From an uncultured Bacteroidota bacterium (lineage in GTDB: Bacteria; Bacteroidota; Bacteroidia; Flavobacteriales; Flavobacteriaceae), in contig CAJXVU010000004.1 of assembly GCA_913062555.1 (NCBI GenBank), positions 83,422-147,421 on the forward strand: DNA of 64,000 bases, written 5' to 3'. Below, piece by piece: positions 27,112 through 36,428 of this stretch (position 1 is the stretch's first letter; each line of letters starts with the position of its first letter). The translations under genes and the position numbers were made by a program. Under the pieces are notes generated by a model. That model did no database searches. It saw nothing but the letters and a program-made list of their open reading frames with translations, and was not told where the DNA came from.

Positions 27112-28764
27112 TTAATTCAACAATTGTTTTGCATGGGCAATTGCAGATCCAGTCATATCTTTTCCTCCTAACATTTGTGCAATTTCTACAATTCGTTCTT
27201 CCGAATTTAATTTCACCAGATGAGTTATTGTTTTGTTATCAATATCTGCTTTATATACTTTATAATGCGTATCTCCTTTTGCGGCAATCTGTGGTAAATG
27301 TGTAATAGTAAAGACTTGCATTGACCTACTCATTTGCTGCATTATAGTTGCCATTCTATTGGAGATTTCTCCAGAAACTCCAGTATCAATTTCATCAAAC
27401 ATGATAGATGGTAGTTGTATATATTTTGCCAATATTGATTTTACAGCTAACATTATTCTCGAGAGTTCCCCACCAGAAGCTGCCTTTTTTAAAGGCTTAA
27501 AATCACCCCCTTTATTAGCTGTAAATAAAAATGACAAGCTATCCTTTCCATTATTTAAAAAATCATCATTAAAGTTTAAAGAAATATTAAACTTAGCATT
27601 TTCCATTCCTAAATTTGAAAGTAAACTCTCTAATTGTTCAGTTAATTTAGGGATAGCCGCCGCTCGTTGATCGTGAATTAACTCCGCAATTTTATCCAAG
27701 CCTTTAACTATTGTGTCAATGGCTTTTTGATTATCCTCTATTTCGGTATCTATATTTTCTGTTGCTATTACCGTCGTCGATAATTTATTTTGAACATGCA
27801 ATAATTCATCAATTGAACCTACGGCATGCTTCTGAAATAAGTTATGAATGCTTTGTAATTGACCGTTGATTACTTCTAATCGATTTGGATCTACTTCAAT
27901 CCGTTCTTGAGCCGATTCTACTTCATTAAATACATCATTTAACTCAATTAAAGCACTATTCACACGATTATATAAATCGGTGTAATTGTCTGACATGTTA
28001 GACAATTTCTGAGCGCTATTCTTCAAAGAAGTTAAAGCTTGAAGAATACCAATTTGTTCTTCACTTAACAATTGATTAGCCTGCAACAACCCTTCACCAA
28101 TGGCTTCGATATTATTTAATATTTTATATTCTGATTCAAGTATTTCCAAGGTACCAGAAACCAGTTTAGCTGCTTCTAATTCATTCAATAAAAACAAATT
28201 ATAATCGTACTCTTTAATTGCATTAGCTTTATGCTCTTGAAGTGCTACGAGTGTCTTTTTAATGTTTTTATAGTCTTTTAATTTTAGCTTATAATCCTGT
28301 AAGTATTGTTCGTTATTTGCCAGGGCATCAATAATTTGAAATTGAAAATCATCATTGGCGAGCTCCATAGTTTGATGCTGTGAATGAATATCAATTAAAT
28401 AGGCTCCTAATGCTGCTAAAGCATTTAGATTGACTGGAGAATCGTTTACAAAGGCCCTTGATTTTCCTGAAGGTAAAATTTCACGTCGAATTATTGTTTC
28501 TGATTCATAATCTAAGTCTTCATTTTTAAAAAATGATTTTAAATTATATCCGCTAATATCGAAAGTGGCTTCAATAATGCATTTCTTCGAAGTATCTTTA
28601 ACATTGGTAAGGTCTACTCGTTTTCCCAAAACTAGAGATAATCCACCTAAAAGAATTGATTTTCCCGCTCCAGTTTCACCTGTTATAATGGTTAACCCAT
28701 TACCAAAACCAACATGAAGGTAATCAATTAAAGCATAATTTTTTATAGATAAAGATGTAAGCAA
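27112..28764 (-). CDS. recN: DNA repair protein RecN
   Basis: RecN is an SMC-like ATPase used in double-strand break repair. The product is 550 aa, the usual length. Walker A is ITGETGAGKSILLGGL near residue 30. Long helical stretches between residues 150 and 370 give the coiled coil. The ABC signature is AASGGELSRIMLAVKSIL, and Walker B SIMFDEIDTGVSGEI is followed by FTITHLPQIAAKGD. It is the last gene of the bamD-rpoZ-coaBC-DUF4835-recN operon, 92 bp beyond the DUF4835 stop. Confidence 0.95.
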   Translation of the reverse strand: MLTSLSIKNYALIDYLHVGFGNGLTIITGETGAGKSILLGGLSLVLGKRVDLTNVKDTSKKCIIEATFDISGYNLKSFFKNEDLDYESETIIRREILPSGKSRAFVNDSPVNLNALAALGAYLIDIHSQHQTMELANDDFQFQIIDALANNEQYLQDYKLKLKDYKNIKKTLVALQEHKANAIKEYDYNLFLLNELEAAKLVSGTLEILESEYKILNNIEAIGEGLLQANQLLSEEQIGILQALTSLKNSAQKLSNMSDNYTDLYNRVNSALIELNDVFNEVESAQERIEVDPNRLEVINGQLQSIHNLFQKHAVGSIDELLHVQNKLSTTVIATENIDTEIEDNQKAIDTIVKGLDKIAELIHDQRAAAIPKLTEQLESLLSNLGMENAKFNISLNFNDDFLNNGKDSLSFLFTANKGGDFKPLKKAASGGELSRIMLAVKSILAKYIQLPSIMFDEIDTGVSGEISNRMATIMQQMSRSMQVFTITHLPQIAAKGDTHYKVYKADIDNKTITHLVKLNSEERIVEIAQMLGGKDMTGSAIAHAKQLLN

Positions 28765-28856
28765 ACTCGAATAATAATTAAAAATTAAGAAAACAAACTA
28801 CGCTATTTTTTTAGCAGAAAACAAGTCTTAAACTTAAAATAAGCTGTTTATAGCAT

Positions 28857-29744
28857 TTAGAAACTAATGTTCCTCCATTTACTAGAATGTAGAGGTGCAA
28901 TTGTAGTTAGGGTGGACATCAATTCTGAGATATTAACATTTGGGCCATCGCTAAAAATATCTTCTATTTCCGAGGCCTTTGCATCAAAGAATACTCTTAA
29001 AATAAATGAATTTGGCCTACGTCTATTCATGTTTTGTAGCTCCTTGATCGCTAAAGCGATATTTTCCTTCCCTTTTTTAGCACTTTGTTGCATTTGGTCT
29101 AATGCTCCAATATGATAATTATATAATACGCTTCTAAATTCTTTATACGTAGGAGACATAATATTATCCATTAAAGTAAATCGCGATTGCAATCCATCTT
29201 CTGGTTTCCATCCTTTGAACGCCCCTTGTTGTGAATAACTCAATATATTTCTAGCCTGTTGATAATGGCTTTCTCCTCCTCGCATTTCAAACGAATCGGC
29301 ATCCATGCCCAAAATCATATATACATGAAAAGCCAGTACCGAAACTAAGTTAGATTCAAACTGTGAAGGATTATATATGATATTCTGAAATTCTTGATAT
29401 CTGAATGAAAAATCTCTATCATTAAAATTATAAATTGGCGAACTATAAGAAGAGTTAAAGACTGGTCGTGAAGACCTTACTTGAATTGAAGCTTGAAAAA
29501 CGTTATTATCATAACTTGTAATATTTATTACCATGCTACAATTAATACGCTCATTAGCAGAAAATGATTTAGTTGTCCAATGGGTATTATTAATAAACTC
29601 TTTCAATTGATTTTCTAAAGTCTTAAAAACTTGAACATTCTCATTACCTGTTTGTTGCGCATTTACAACAACATCGCAGTTTAATTCCTGAGATATAGAC
29701 ATTAGAGAAAACAAAAATGAAAGTACAAATAATATATTACGCAT
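28857..29744 (-). CDS. Exported DUF4835 family protein
   Basis: The product is 295 aa with the signal peptide MRNILFVLSFLFSLMSISQ. Family features are NCDVVVNAQQTGNENVQVFKTLE near the mature N-terminus, a central ...LAFHVYMILGMDADSFEMRGG segment, and a C-terminal helical DAKASEIEDIFSDGP. DUF4835 proteins are periplasmic or outer-membrane associated, with no known function. The family is consistently found in the bamD-to-recN operon of Bacteroidota, which hints at envelope assembly. The start overlaps the coaBC end by 8 bp. Confidence 0.87.
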   Translation of the reverse strand: MRNILFVLSFLFSLMSISQELNCDVVVNAQQTGNENVQVFKTLENQLKEFINNTHWTTKSFSANERINCSMVINITSYDNNVFQASIQVRSSRPVFNSSYSSPIYNFNDRDFSFRYQEFQNIIYNPSQFESNLVSVLAFHVYMILGMDADSFEMRGGESHYQQARNILSYSQQGAFKGWKPEDGLQSRFTLMDNIMSPTYKEFRSVLYNYHIGALDQMQQSAKKGKENIALAIKELQNMNRRRPNSFILRVFFDAKASEIEDIFSDGPNVNISELMSTLTTIAPLHSSKWRNISF

Positions 29745-30951
29745 TGAATTGTTTTAAAATTTCATCCATCAAATCTTTAGCGACCTCAGCTTTAGATTTT
29801 AGGCCATAGTTAATACTATTTTCGTTTTTATCGATAATAGTTACTTTATTGGTGTTTCCGCCAAAACCAGCACCATCATCGTTTAACGAATTTAATACAA
29901 TTAAATCTAAATTCTTCTTTTTTAACTTAGCAATTGCATTTTCCAATTCGTTATTAGTTTCCAAAGCAAAACCAACAAGTATTTGCTGTTGCTTTATTTC
30001 GCCTAAAGATGCCAATATATCCTTAGTCTTTTCTAACTCTAAGTTTAACGTTGAAGCAGCCTTTTTTATTTTTTGCTCAGCAATAAATTTTGGTTTATAA
30101 TCTGCAACTGCAGCTGAAAGAATTGCAATATCCGAATTTTCAAAATACTTATGACTGGCAATATACATGTCATTAGCACTTACTACGGGTATTACTGTAA
30201 TTAAATTATTATTATTAATGCTTTGATGTGTTGGTCCAGAAACCAAGATTACCTTTGCCCCTAGAGATGCAGCAGCATTGGCAATTTCAAAGCCCATTTT
30301 ACCACTAGATTGATTTCCAATAAAACGAACAGGATCTATAGCTTCATGTGTTGGGCCAGCTGTAATTAACACCTGTTTACCGTACAGAGGCAAACCCTTT
30401 ACAATATCATTTTCTAAAAAAGCGATAATATATTCTGGTTCAGCCATACGACCTTTCCCTACCAAACCACTAGCAAGCTCGCCACTGGTAGCCGGTATCA
30501 TTATATTACCAAAGCTTTCTAATTTTTCAATTGAGTTATTGGTGGATTCATGCTTGTACATATCGAGATCCATGGCAGGTGCAAAATACACTGGGCATTT
30601 TGCAGATAAATAAGTGGCCAGTAATATATTATCACTATTACCAGATGCCATTTTGGACATTGTATTAGCAGTTACAGGGGCAATTAAAAATAAATCGGCC
30701 CAAAGTCCTAACTCTACATGATTATTCCATGTTGCATTATCGTCATCTTCATTTGTAAAAGATGATATTACGGGATGTTTTGAGAGTGTTGATAAGGTTA
30801 AGGGGGTAACGAAGTCTTTAGAAGCAGGTGTCATTACGACTTTCACGTTAGCACCTGCTTTTATAAATAACCTTACTAAGGATGCTGTTTTATAAGCAGC
30901 AATACCAGCAGTTATGCCTAAAAGTATATTTTTACCACTTAAAATAGACAT
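29737..30951 (-). CDS. coaBC: Bifunctional phosphopantothenoylcysteine decarboxylase/synthase
   Basis: CoaBC joins 4'-phosphopantothenate to cysteine (CoaB) and decarboxylates the product (CoaC, FMN). The product is 404 aa. The flavoprotein half has LLGITAGIAAYKTASLVR, the active-site His in WNNHVELGLWAD, and PVTANTMSKMASG. The CoaB half has VLITAGPTHEAIDPVRFIGNQSSGKMG and LVGFALETNN. The substrate-flap motif reads SGELASGLVGKGRM, with Ser at the position where E. coli-type enzymes have Cys. Spacing to rpoZ is 9 bp. Confidence 0.94.
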   Translation of the reverse strand: MSILSGKNILLGITAGIAAYKTASLVRLFIKAGANVKVVMTPASKDFVTPLTLSTLSKHPVISSFTNEDDDNATWNNHVELGLWADLFLIAPVTANTMSKMASGNSDNILLATYLSAKCPVYFAPAMDLDMYKHESTNNSIEKLESFGNIMIPATSGELASGLVGKGRMAEPEYIIAFLENDIVKGLPLYGKQVLITAGPTHEAIDPVRFIGNQSSGKMGFEIANAAASLGAKVILVSGPTHQSINNNNLITVIPVVSANDMYIASHKYFENSDIAILSAAVADYKPKFIAEQKIKKAASTLNLELEKTKDILASLGEIKQQQILVGFALETNNELENAIAKLKKKNLDLIVLNSLNDDGAGFGGNTNKVTIIDKNENSINYGLKSKAEVAKDLMDEILKQFNA

Positions 30952-30960
30952 CGCTTTTTA

Positions 30961-31293
30961 TTATTCTTGAGTATCTTCTGCTTCGGTATTTCTATAATAG
31001 ATTTTGTCATTTAGCCATTCTTGAACAGCTAAAGCATGAGGTTTAGGTAATTTTTCGTAAAATTTTGACACCTCAATTTGCTCTTTATTTTCGAAAACTT
31101 CTTCAAGACTATCATTATAAGTAGCAAACTCCTCTAACTTGTCGATAAGTTCTTTTCTTATCTCTGTATTAATTTGTTCTGCTCTTCTTGAAATAACAGA
31201 AATAGCTTCATAAATATTTTGAGTAGGCGCGTCAATTTCATTTCTATTGTACGTCTCAGTATTTACAGGAGCATTAACTTTCTTTAAATCCAT
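30961..31293 (-). CDS. rpoZ: RNA polymerase omega subunit (Bacteroidota type)
   Basis: Omega helps fold and hold the beta' subunit. The product is 110 aa and contains the RpoZ/Rpb6-like core TQNIYEAISVISRRAEQIN, then a divergent acidic tail (FYEKLPKPHALAVQEWLNDKIYYRNTEAEDTQE). Bacteroidota omega proteins are divergent and are recognised best by this core and by their fixed location between bamD and coaBC, both seen here (12 bp after bamD, 9 bp before coaBC). Confidence 0.88.
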   Translation of the reverse strand: MDLKKVNAPVNTETYNRNEIDAPTQNIYEAISVISRRAEQINTEIRKELIDKLEEFATYNDSLEEVFENKEQIEVSKFYEKLPKPHALAVQEWLNDKIYYRNTEAEDTQE

Positions 31294-31305
31294 CTTTATA
31301 TATAA

Positions 31306-32121
31306 TTAACTTTTTGTATTAAATTCTTTTTGCAACTCAGTAAGTTCAATATTCTTTTTATCTGCTTCTTCAATATGTTCAGAAGTATTATATCTACTTT
31401 TAAATGAGCTGTAATATAAAATCGCATCTTTTACGCGTTCTTCCTTTTTCCACTCTACACTATTTATAGCTAATTTATAAGCCGAATCAAATTTGTAAAA
31501 CATAGCTTCTTCTCTAAAAGAAGTCCCTGGAAATTCTGATATAAAATTATCAAATGCCTTTATAGCAGCATTATAATCACCAAAGTTTACAGGTGCAATT
31601 GTATAATATTGCTTTGCAATTTCAAATGCCTTTTTTTCTAATTTATAATCTAATTCCTGTACTAGTTTAGTAGCTTCATCTATATATGAAGATCCTGGAT
31701 AGCCATTAATAAAATCTTGCAACTTCTGAATAGCATCTACGGTTTCCTTCTGCTCCTTACTATAAACAGGAGACAAATGATAAAAACTCTTTGCACCCAA
31801 GAAAGCAATTTCTTCAGCTTTCTCACTTTTAGGGTATGCACTAACAAAACGTTCTGCTTGATAATTAGAAGTATAATACTCACGCAGCTCATAGTATGCT
31901 TTGGTATGCATAAACATTAACTTTTCAGCTTGAGGCTTCCCTCGATACTTAGGTACAATTTGCAAAAAAAGACGATGTGCCTTTGCATACTTCCCAGCAT
32001 CAAAAAGGTCAGTTCCCATTTTAAATTTGGCACCTATCTCTTCAGATTTTAATGCTTTTTGATATTCACTACATGAACTAAATGTAATGGCGATAATTAA
32101 TATATAAATAAGTTTCTTCAT
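31306..32121 (-). CDS. bamD: Outer-membrane assembly lipoprotein BamD
   Basis: BamD is the essential lipoprotein partner of BamA in beta-barrel insertion. The product is 271 aa. The lipoprotein signal MKKLIYILIIAITFSSCS has its lipobox Cys at residue 17. The rest consists of TPR-like helices, for example GTDLFDAGKYAKAHRLFLQI, AEKLMFMHTKAYYELREY and AAIKAFDNFISEFPGTSFREEA. It leads the operon ending in recN. A TActTTTG -7-like box lies about 20 nt upstream of the ATG. Confidence 0.92.
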   Translation of the reverse strand: MKKLIYILIIAITFSSCSEYQKALKSEEIGAKFKMGTDLFDAGKYAKAHRLFLQIVPKYRGKPQAEKLMFMHTKAYYELREYYTSNYQAERFVSAYPKSEKAEEIAFLGAKSFYHLSPVYSKEQKETVDAIQKLQDFINGYPGSSYIDEATKLVQELDYKLEKKAFEIAKQYYTIAPVNFGDYNAAIKAFDNFISEFPGTSFREEAMFYKFDSAYKLAINSVEWKKEERVKDAILYYSSFKSRYNTSEHIEEADKKNIELTELQKEFNTKS

Positions 32122-32229
32122 AATTTTAAACAGAATGCAAAAGTAAGCATTTATAACGTATTTTAAAAACTATTATTTTACGCTAAAGTAAAACGAGTTA
32201 TTCCCATAAATCCATGGTTTAAGTAATAT

Positions 32230-33153
32230 TTAACTTTTAATGGATTCAATACAATTTAACAGCTTATGATCTAAGACCATTTTACCTTCCTTATTGTAAT
32301 AATAAGCCATTGTAAACTTATAATCAATTTTAATATCGTTCAATATATAAGAATGTAATTGATGTACTTCCTGATTAAAAGAATCATCATAATAACTAAT
32401 CATTACCAAAAGCTCACCGGTAAGCTTGTTTATTTCTTCTTTCGAAAAATTATAAAACGGGCTATTTTCATCAATTTCATGAACAATAGTCCAGGTTGTT
32501 GGTAAATACCTTATGTTTTCCCGTTCTAACTGTAAAGCATAAAATGTATTTTTAAATTCTCCTTTGTTATTTTCTTCAGAAAGAGATAAAGTTACAGACA
32601 CTTTAGGTTTAATCATGATGCTTTTTCGGTTATTAACCAACCTAAACATGATGGCTTTTGTAAGATCAAAATCTCTCAAAATAATGGCATCACTAAATCT
32701 AATTGAGGCTTTGGGCTTTGAAAACCGTCCATATAACAATCCTGTAATAAATGAAAACAACAATAAACCAATCAGCGCTTCAATTGAAGATACAATACCA
32801 CTACCCACTCCTGTGGGTGACATTGCTCCATAACCCAAAGTTGTTATTGTTTGTGATGAAAAAAAGAGCGCATTCAAAAAATCATGGAAAAGATCTCCAG
32901 ATGGCTTTGAAATTTCTTCTATGCCTATCAACACATAAATTATTGCAAAAAAAGCATTTAAAACCAAGTATGTAAAAAAAGCAAGCGTAAAAAAATGGAA
33001 CCAAGATAAACGTACGAGATAATTATAAGCTTCTCTAAGTTGTACAGATTTATTTAGATGAATGACATTAAATGTACCATCGCTATTCACCATCCGTTTT
33101 GCATATGGTGAAGAGGTATTCCCTAAGCCTGGGTCCTTTATTTTTTTAGCCAA
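32230..33153 (-). CDS. Inward-rectifier-type (KirBac) potassium channel
   Basis: The product is 307 aa. The N-terminal slide-helix region is followed by TM1 (FFTLAFFTYLVLNAFFAIIYVLI), a pore helix and filter SSQTITTLGYGAMSP near residue 100, and TM2 (SSIEALIGLLLFSFITGLLYGRFS). A long C-terminal immunoglobulin-like cytoplasmic domain begins SIRFSDAIIL, the family hallmark. Potassium selectivity follows from TLGYG. It is the third gene of the DUF6913-dapA-Kir unit, starting 1 bp after the dapA stop, and is the window's second potassium channel. Confidence 0.92.
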   Translation of the reverse strand: MAKKIKDPGLGNTSSPYAKRMVNSDGTFNVIHLNKSVQLREAYNYLVRLSWFHFFTLAFFTYLVLNAFFAIIYVLIGIEEISKPSGDLFHDFLNALFFSSQTITTLGYGAMSPTGVGSGIVSSIEALIGLLLFSFITGLLYGRFSKPKASIRFSDAIILRDFDLTKAIMFRLVNNRKSIMIKPKVSVTLSLSEENNKGEFKNTFYALQLERENIRYLPTTWTIVHEIDENSPFYNFSKEEINKLTGELLVMISYYDDSFNQEVHQLHSYILNDIKIDYKFTMAYYYNKEGKMVLDHKLLNCIESIKS

Positions 33154-33154
33154 A

Positions 33155-34030
33155 TTAAAACTGTGTTATATAATTTTTAATTTTAGCTTTTAAACCTTGA
33201 GTTGCAGGAACTAATGGTAATCTAACATAATCATTACATAAATTTAAAGCCTGTAAAACAGCTTTAATACCTGCTGGATTATTTTCTTCAAATATTAAGC
33301 TAGTAACTTCCATAAACTTTAAGTGCAACTTATAGGCTTCATTAGCATTGTTATCTAACCCTAACTGAATCATTTTAGAAAATTCTTTAGGAAATGCCTG
33401 ACCCAAAACCGAAATTACACCAGAGCCTCCCGCAAGTGTAATACCTAAAGCCAAATCATCATCACCCGAGATTACATGAAAATCAGTTGGTTTATTTTTA
33501 AGTAACTGCAAGTATTGAGCAACTTTATTACCAGCTTCTTTTACAGCTACAATATTTTCAAAATCATTGGCCAGACGTAAGGTGGTTTCCGGCAATACAT
33601 TAGATGCTGTCCGACCTGGAACATTATATAATATTATGGAGATAGGACAAGCTTTAGAAATTGCCTTAAAATGCTGATAAACCCCTTCCTGTGTAGGTTT
33701 ACTATAATATGGTGAAACAGATAGAATCGCAGTAAACTCACTCAAATCCGTTGACTTAATTTCTTCAATTACCTGAGCAGTATTATTTCCTCCAATGCCC
33801 AAAACTAATGGAACTCTTCCATCATTAGCCTTACTAATAGTTGCAACAATTTCCTTTTTTTCCTGCTTGGATATCGTAACACTTTCTCCTGTTGTGCCAC
33901 TTATAACCAAATAATTTGTGCCATTATCAATATTGTAATTTACAATATTTGTCAGTGCGTTATGATCTACACTTAGGTCTTCTTTAAAGGGAGTCACAAG
34001 AGCAACTCCTGTTCCTATTAATGCTTTCAT
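33155..34030 (-). CDS. dapA: 4-hydroxy-tetrahydrodipicolinate synthase
   Basis: DapA condenses pyruvate with aspartate semialdehyde, the first committed step to lysine and diaminopimelate. The product is 291 aa. The TIM-barrel shows GTGVALVTPFKEDLSVD, SGTTGESVTISKQEK, SPYYSKPTQEGVYQHF, LYNVPGRTASNV (catalytic Tyr) and IVAVKEAGN (Schiff-base Lys near residue 161). It abuts the DUF6913 gene upstream and the Kir gene downstream. dapF, in the same pathway, is at 52100. Confidence 0.96.
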   Translation of the reverse strand: MKALIGTGVALVTPFKEDLSVDHNALTNIVNYNIDNGTNYLVISGTTGESVTISKQEKKEIVATISKANDGRVPLVLGIGGNNTAQVIEEIKSTDLSEFTAILSVSPYYSKPTQEGVYQHFKAISKACPISIILYNVPGRTASNVLPETTLRLANDFENIVAVKEAGNKVAQYLQLLKNKPTDFHVISGDDDLALGITLAGGSGVISVLGQAFPKEFSKMIQLGLDNNANEAYKLHLKFMEVTSLIFEENNPAGIKAVLQALNLCNDYVRLPLVPATQGLKAKIKNYITQF

Positions 34031-34549
34031 TTATATTTTGTTAAGTACTTTTAAATATTTTAATAATTCTTCTTTAAACAGCTGTAATTGCCCTGTTTCT
34101 ACATCAATAATAAAATCATTTAGACGTTCATCAGTGTTAGAAATTCCAATTTTAAAATTGGCTTTAGACAATGTTGTAATCATATTTAAATTCAGATTGT
34201 CATTTTTATAATAACTGATAAGCGCATCAAACTCCGAATCAATAAACGTTTGTAATTCCGGCCCTAAAATCTTTCCTTGCCATCCAATATCCTTAGGGTA
34301 AAAACTAGAATCCCAACTGTTAATCTCCATTTTTTCATTTGATATAAATGATATAATTTTTATCTTATTTTCATTAATACCTAAACTTTTAAAAAGCGCC
34401 TTTAATTCATCATAGTCACTAAACTCTTCAATATTCACAACAATTCCAACCGATTCTATATGACGATTATCTACAGAAGATATTCTAGAATTTAATATTC
34501 TATTAATATATTTTTGATTGGAATTTTCCTTGAATCGCTTTAAAATCAT
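34031..34549 (-). CDS. DUF6913 family protein
   Basis: The product is 172 aa with no signal peptide or membrane span. It begins MILKRFKENSNQKYINRIL and contains VGIVVNIEEFSDYDELKALF and PKDIGWQGKI. This matches the flavobacterial DUF6913 family, which I recall next to dapA and the 5'-nucleotidase genes. The alternating helix/strand text suggests a compact cytosolic domain. No catalytic motif is seen. Its stop directly abuts the dapA ATG. A TAcaTTTG -7-like box lies about 17 nt upstream of the start. Confidence 0.7.
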   Translation of the reverse strand: MILKRFKENSNQKYINRILNSRISSVDNRHIESVGIVVNIEEFSDYDELKALFKSLGINENKIKIISFISNEKMEINSWDSSFYPKDIGWQGKILGPELQTFIDSEFDALISYYKNDNLNLNMITTLSKANFKIGISNTDERLNDFIIDVETGQLQLFKEELLKYLKVLNKI

Positions 34550-34593
34550 CTATATTTATACTTTTTACAAATGTAATAAACGGTTAAGATAAT

Positions 34594-34679
34594 TGTAAAA
34601 GAAATAATAGAATTTGACTAAAATGTAAAAGAAATAACAACTTTCAACATTATTGTAACAGAAATAACAACTTTACGAA
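34594..34679 (+). repeat. Three 30-bp direct repeats upstream of the nucleotidase lipoprotein gene
   Basis: TGTAAAAGAAATAA starts at 34594 and again at 34624, and TGTAACAGAAATAA at 34654, an exact 30-bp period. The second and third copies extend as AAATAACAACTTT. The last unit runs up to the ATG at 34680. They fill the divergent region between DUF6913 and the nucleotidase gene and may be operator or leader repeats. Confidence 0.75.
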
Positions 34680-35435
34680 ATGATTTATAAAAACTTAATT
34701 CTTTGTGCTTTAATTTGTTTTGTTACCAGTTGCAAACAAGAGGTGTATTTAAACAGAATTGAAGGGGAAAGGCTTGAAATTAATGATTCCATTTCCAGTA
34801 ATGAAGTAATTGATAATTTTATAAAGCCATATAGAGAAAATGTCAACAAAAATTTAGATAGTGTATTAGCTTATTCTGTAGAGACCTATTCTAAAACTGA
34901 TGGCACTCTAAATACGGCTCTCGGTAATTTCATGGCAGATGTTGTTCTCGAGCAATCTAACCCTGTTTTTAAATCTGAAACGGGAAAGGACATTGACATG
35001 GTATTATTAAATCATGGCGGAATGCGCTCCATCATATCCAAAGGCAACATCACCTCTAGGACAGGTTACCAACTCATGCCATTTGAAAACAGCGTTGTGG
35101 TAGTTGAACTAAAAGGTGCAATAATTATGGAGATTGTTGCCTATTTACAAAAGAGTAAAAGGGCACATCCAATTTCTAATTTAAGTATCATCTTGGATGC
35201 AGACTATAAGCTTATAGAAGCTAAAATCAACAATGAACCAATAGTACAAGATAAAACCTATTATGTTGCCACCAATGACTATTTATATGGTGGTGGAGAT
35301 AACATGACTTTTTTCAAAAAAGGAGACAATCTGCATTTCTTAAATTATAAAATTCGGAATGCCCTTATTGATTATTTCAAAAAAGTTGACACCATCAGCC
35401 CTGCTATTGATAATCGATTCATAAAATTAAATTAA
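34680..35435 (+). CDS. 5'-nucleotidase C-terminal-domain lipoprotein
   Basis: The product is 251 aa. A lipoprotein signal (MIYKNLILCALICFVTSC) is followed by only the substrate-binding C-terminal domain of 5'-nucleotidases: DGTLNTALGNFMADVVLEQS, DMVLLNHGGMRSIISKGNIT, YQLMPFENSVVVVEL and YYVATNDYLYGGGDNMTFF. The metal-binding N-terminal half is encoded by the next gene, 15 bp downstream. Together they would make a complete periplasmic enzyme from two proteins, with gene order reversed relative to the domain order in single-chain enzymes. Working as a complex is inference. Confidence 0.88.
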   Translation: MIYKNLILCALICFVTSCKQEVYLNRIEGERLEINDSISSNEVIDNFIKPYRENVNKNLDSVLAYSVETYSKTDGTLNTALGNFMADVVLEQSNPVFKSETGKDIDMVLLNHGGMRSIISKGNITSRTGYQLMPFENSVVVVELKGAIIMEIVAYLQKSKRAHPISNLSIILDADYKLIEAKINNEPIVQDKTYYVATNDYLYGGGDNMTFFKKGDNLHFLNYKIRNALIDYFKKVDTISPAIDNRFIKLN

Positions 35436-35450
35436 TTGGACTCTAGCTAT

Positions 35451-36365
35451 ATGAAAAGAAGAGATTTTTTACAACAAACAGCTGCAACAACGGCATTAGT
35501 TACTCTTGGAGGGGTTGGTTTACAATCATTTTCGACATCAAAAACAAAGCAAATTACTATTTTACATACCAATGATGTACATAGTCATATTGATCCATTT
35601 GGCCCTGATGATGGAAGAAATGCTAATAAAGGTGGTGTGGCAAGACGAGCAAATTTGGTTGAAGCCATTCGAAATGAAAATCCGAACACACTTTTATTAG
35701 ATGCCGGGGATATTTTTCAGGGGACACCATATTTTAATTTTTATGGTGGTGAACTTGAGTTTAAACTCATGAGCATGCTTAAGTATGATGCTGCTACCAT
35801 TGGAAATCATGATTTTGACAATGGTATTGATGGCTTATACAAACAACTTCCTCATGCCGATTTTGAATTTGTAACCGCTAATTACGATTTTTCGAATACC
35901 ATAATGGATACCCATGTAAAGCCATACAAAATCTTTGTAAAAGATGGTATTAAAATCGGGATTTTTGGTCTTGGAATTGCATTAGATGGATTAGTATTAA
36001 AAAGTCTTTTTAAGGAAACAGTCTATCTAAATCCTATAGAAATTGCACAAGATATGAGTAGAATTTTAAAAGAGGATGAACAATGTGATCTTGTTATCTG
36101 TCTATCTCATTTGGGCTATAATTATAAAAACAATCCAAACATAGCTTCCGATTTAAATTTGGCAAGAGCTACTAAAGATATTGACCTCATTATTGGAGGG
36201 CATACACATACTTTTTTACGAAAACCAACGATTGAAAAAAATATTATTGATAAAAATGTGCTTGTAAATCAAGTGGGGTGTTATGGTCTTTATCTGGGTC
36301 GAATAGATTTTTACTTTGACGGCGATAAGAATAAATCTGCGAACGGGACTTCAATTATTGTTTAA
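35451..36365 (+). CDS. Metallophosphatase, 5'-nucleotidase N-terminal half, Tat-type signal
   Basis: The product is 304 aa. I chose ATG 35451 rather than the TTG at 35436, since it places MKRRDFLQQTAATTALVTLGG, a twin-arginine signal (RRDFLQ), at the N-terminus. The calcineurin-like metal-binding set is complete: ILHTNDVHSH, LLLDAGDIFQGTPYF, TIGNHDFDNG, LVICLSHLGYNYK and IIGGHTHTFL. It lacks the C-terminal substrate-binding domain, which is the preceding gene. Tat export suggests folding with metal in the cytoplasm. Substrate is probably nucleotides or UDP-sugars. Confidence 0.9.
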   Translation: MKRRDFLQQTAATTALVTLGGVGLQSFSTSKTKQITILHTNDVHSHIDPFGPDDGRNANKGGVARRANLVEAIRNENPNTLLLDAGDIFQGTPYFNFYGGELEFKLMSMLKYDAATIGNHDFDNGIDGLYKQLPHADFEFVTANYDFSNTIMDTHVKPYKIFVKDGIKIGIFGLGIALDGLVLKSLFKETVYLNPIEIAQDMSRILKEDEQCDLVICLSHLGYNYKNNPNIASDLNLARATKDIDLIIGGHTHTFLRKPTIEKNIIDKNVLVNQVGCYGLYLGRIDFYFDGDKNKSANGTSIIV

Positions 36366-36428
36366 TCTATAATTGTACTTTAATTTATTTTGGATGAAAA
36401 GATATTTAAAGTCAATCCTTAAAAACCT

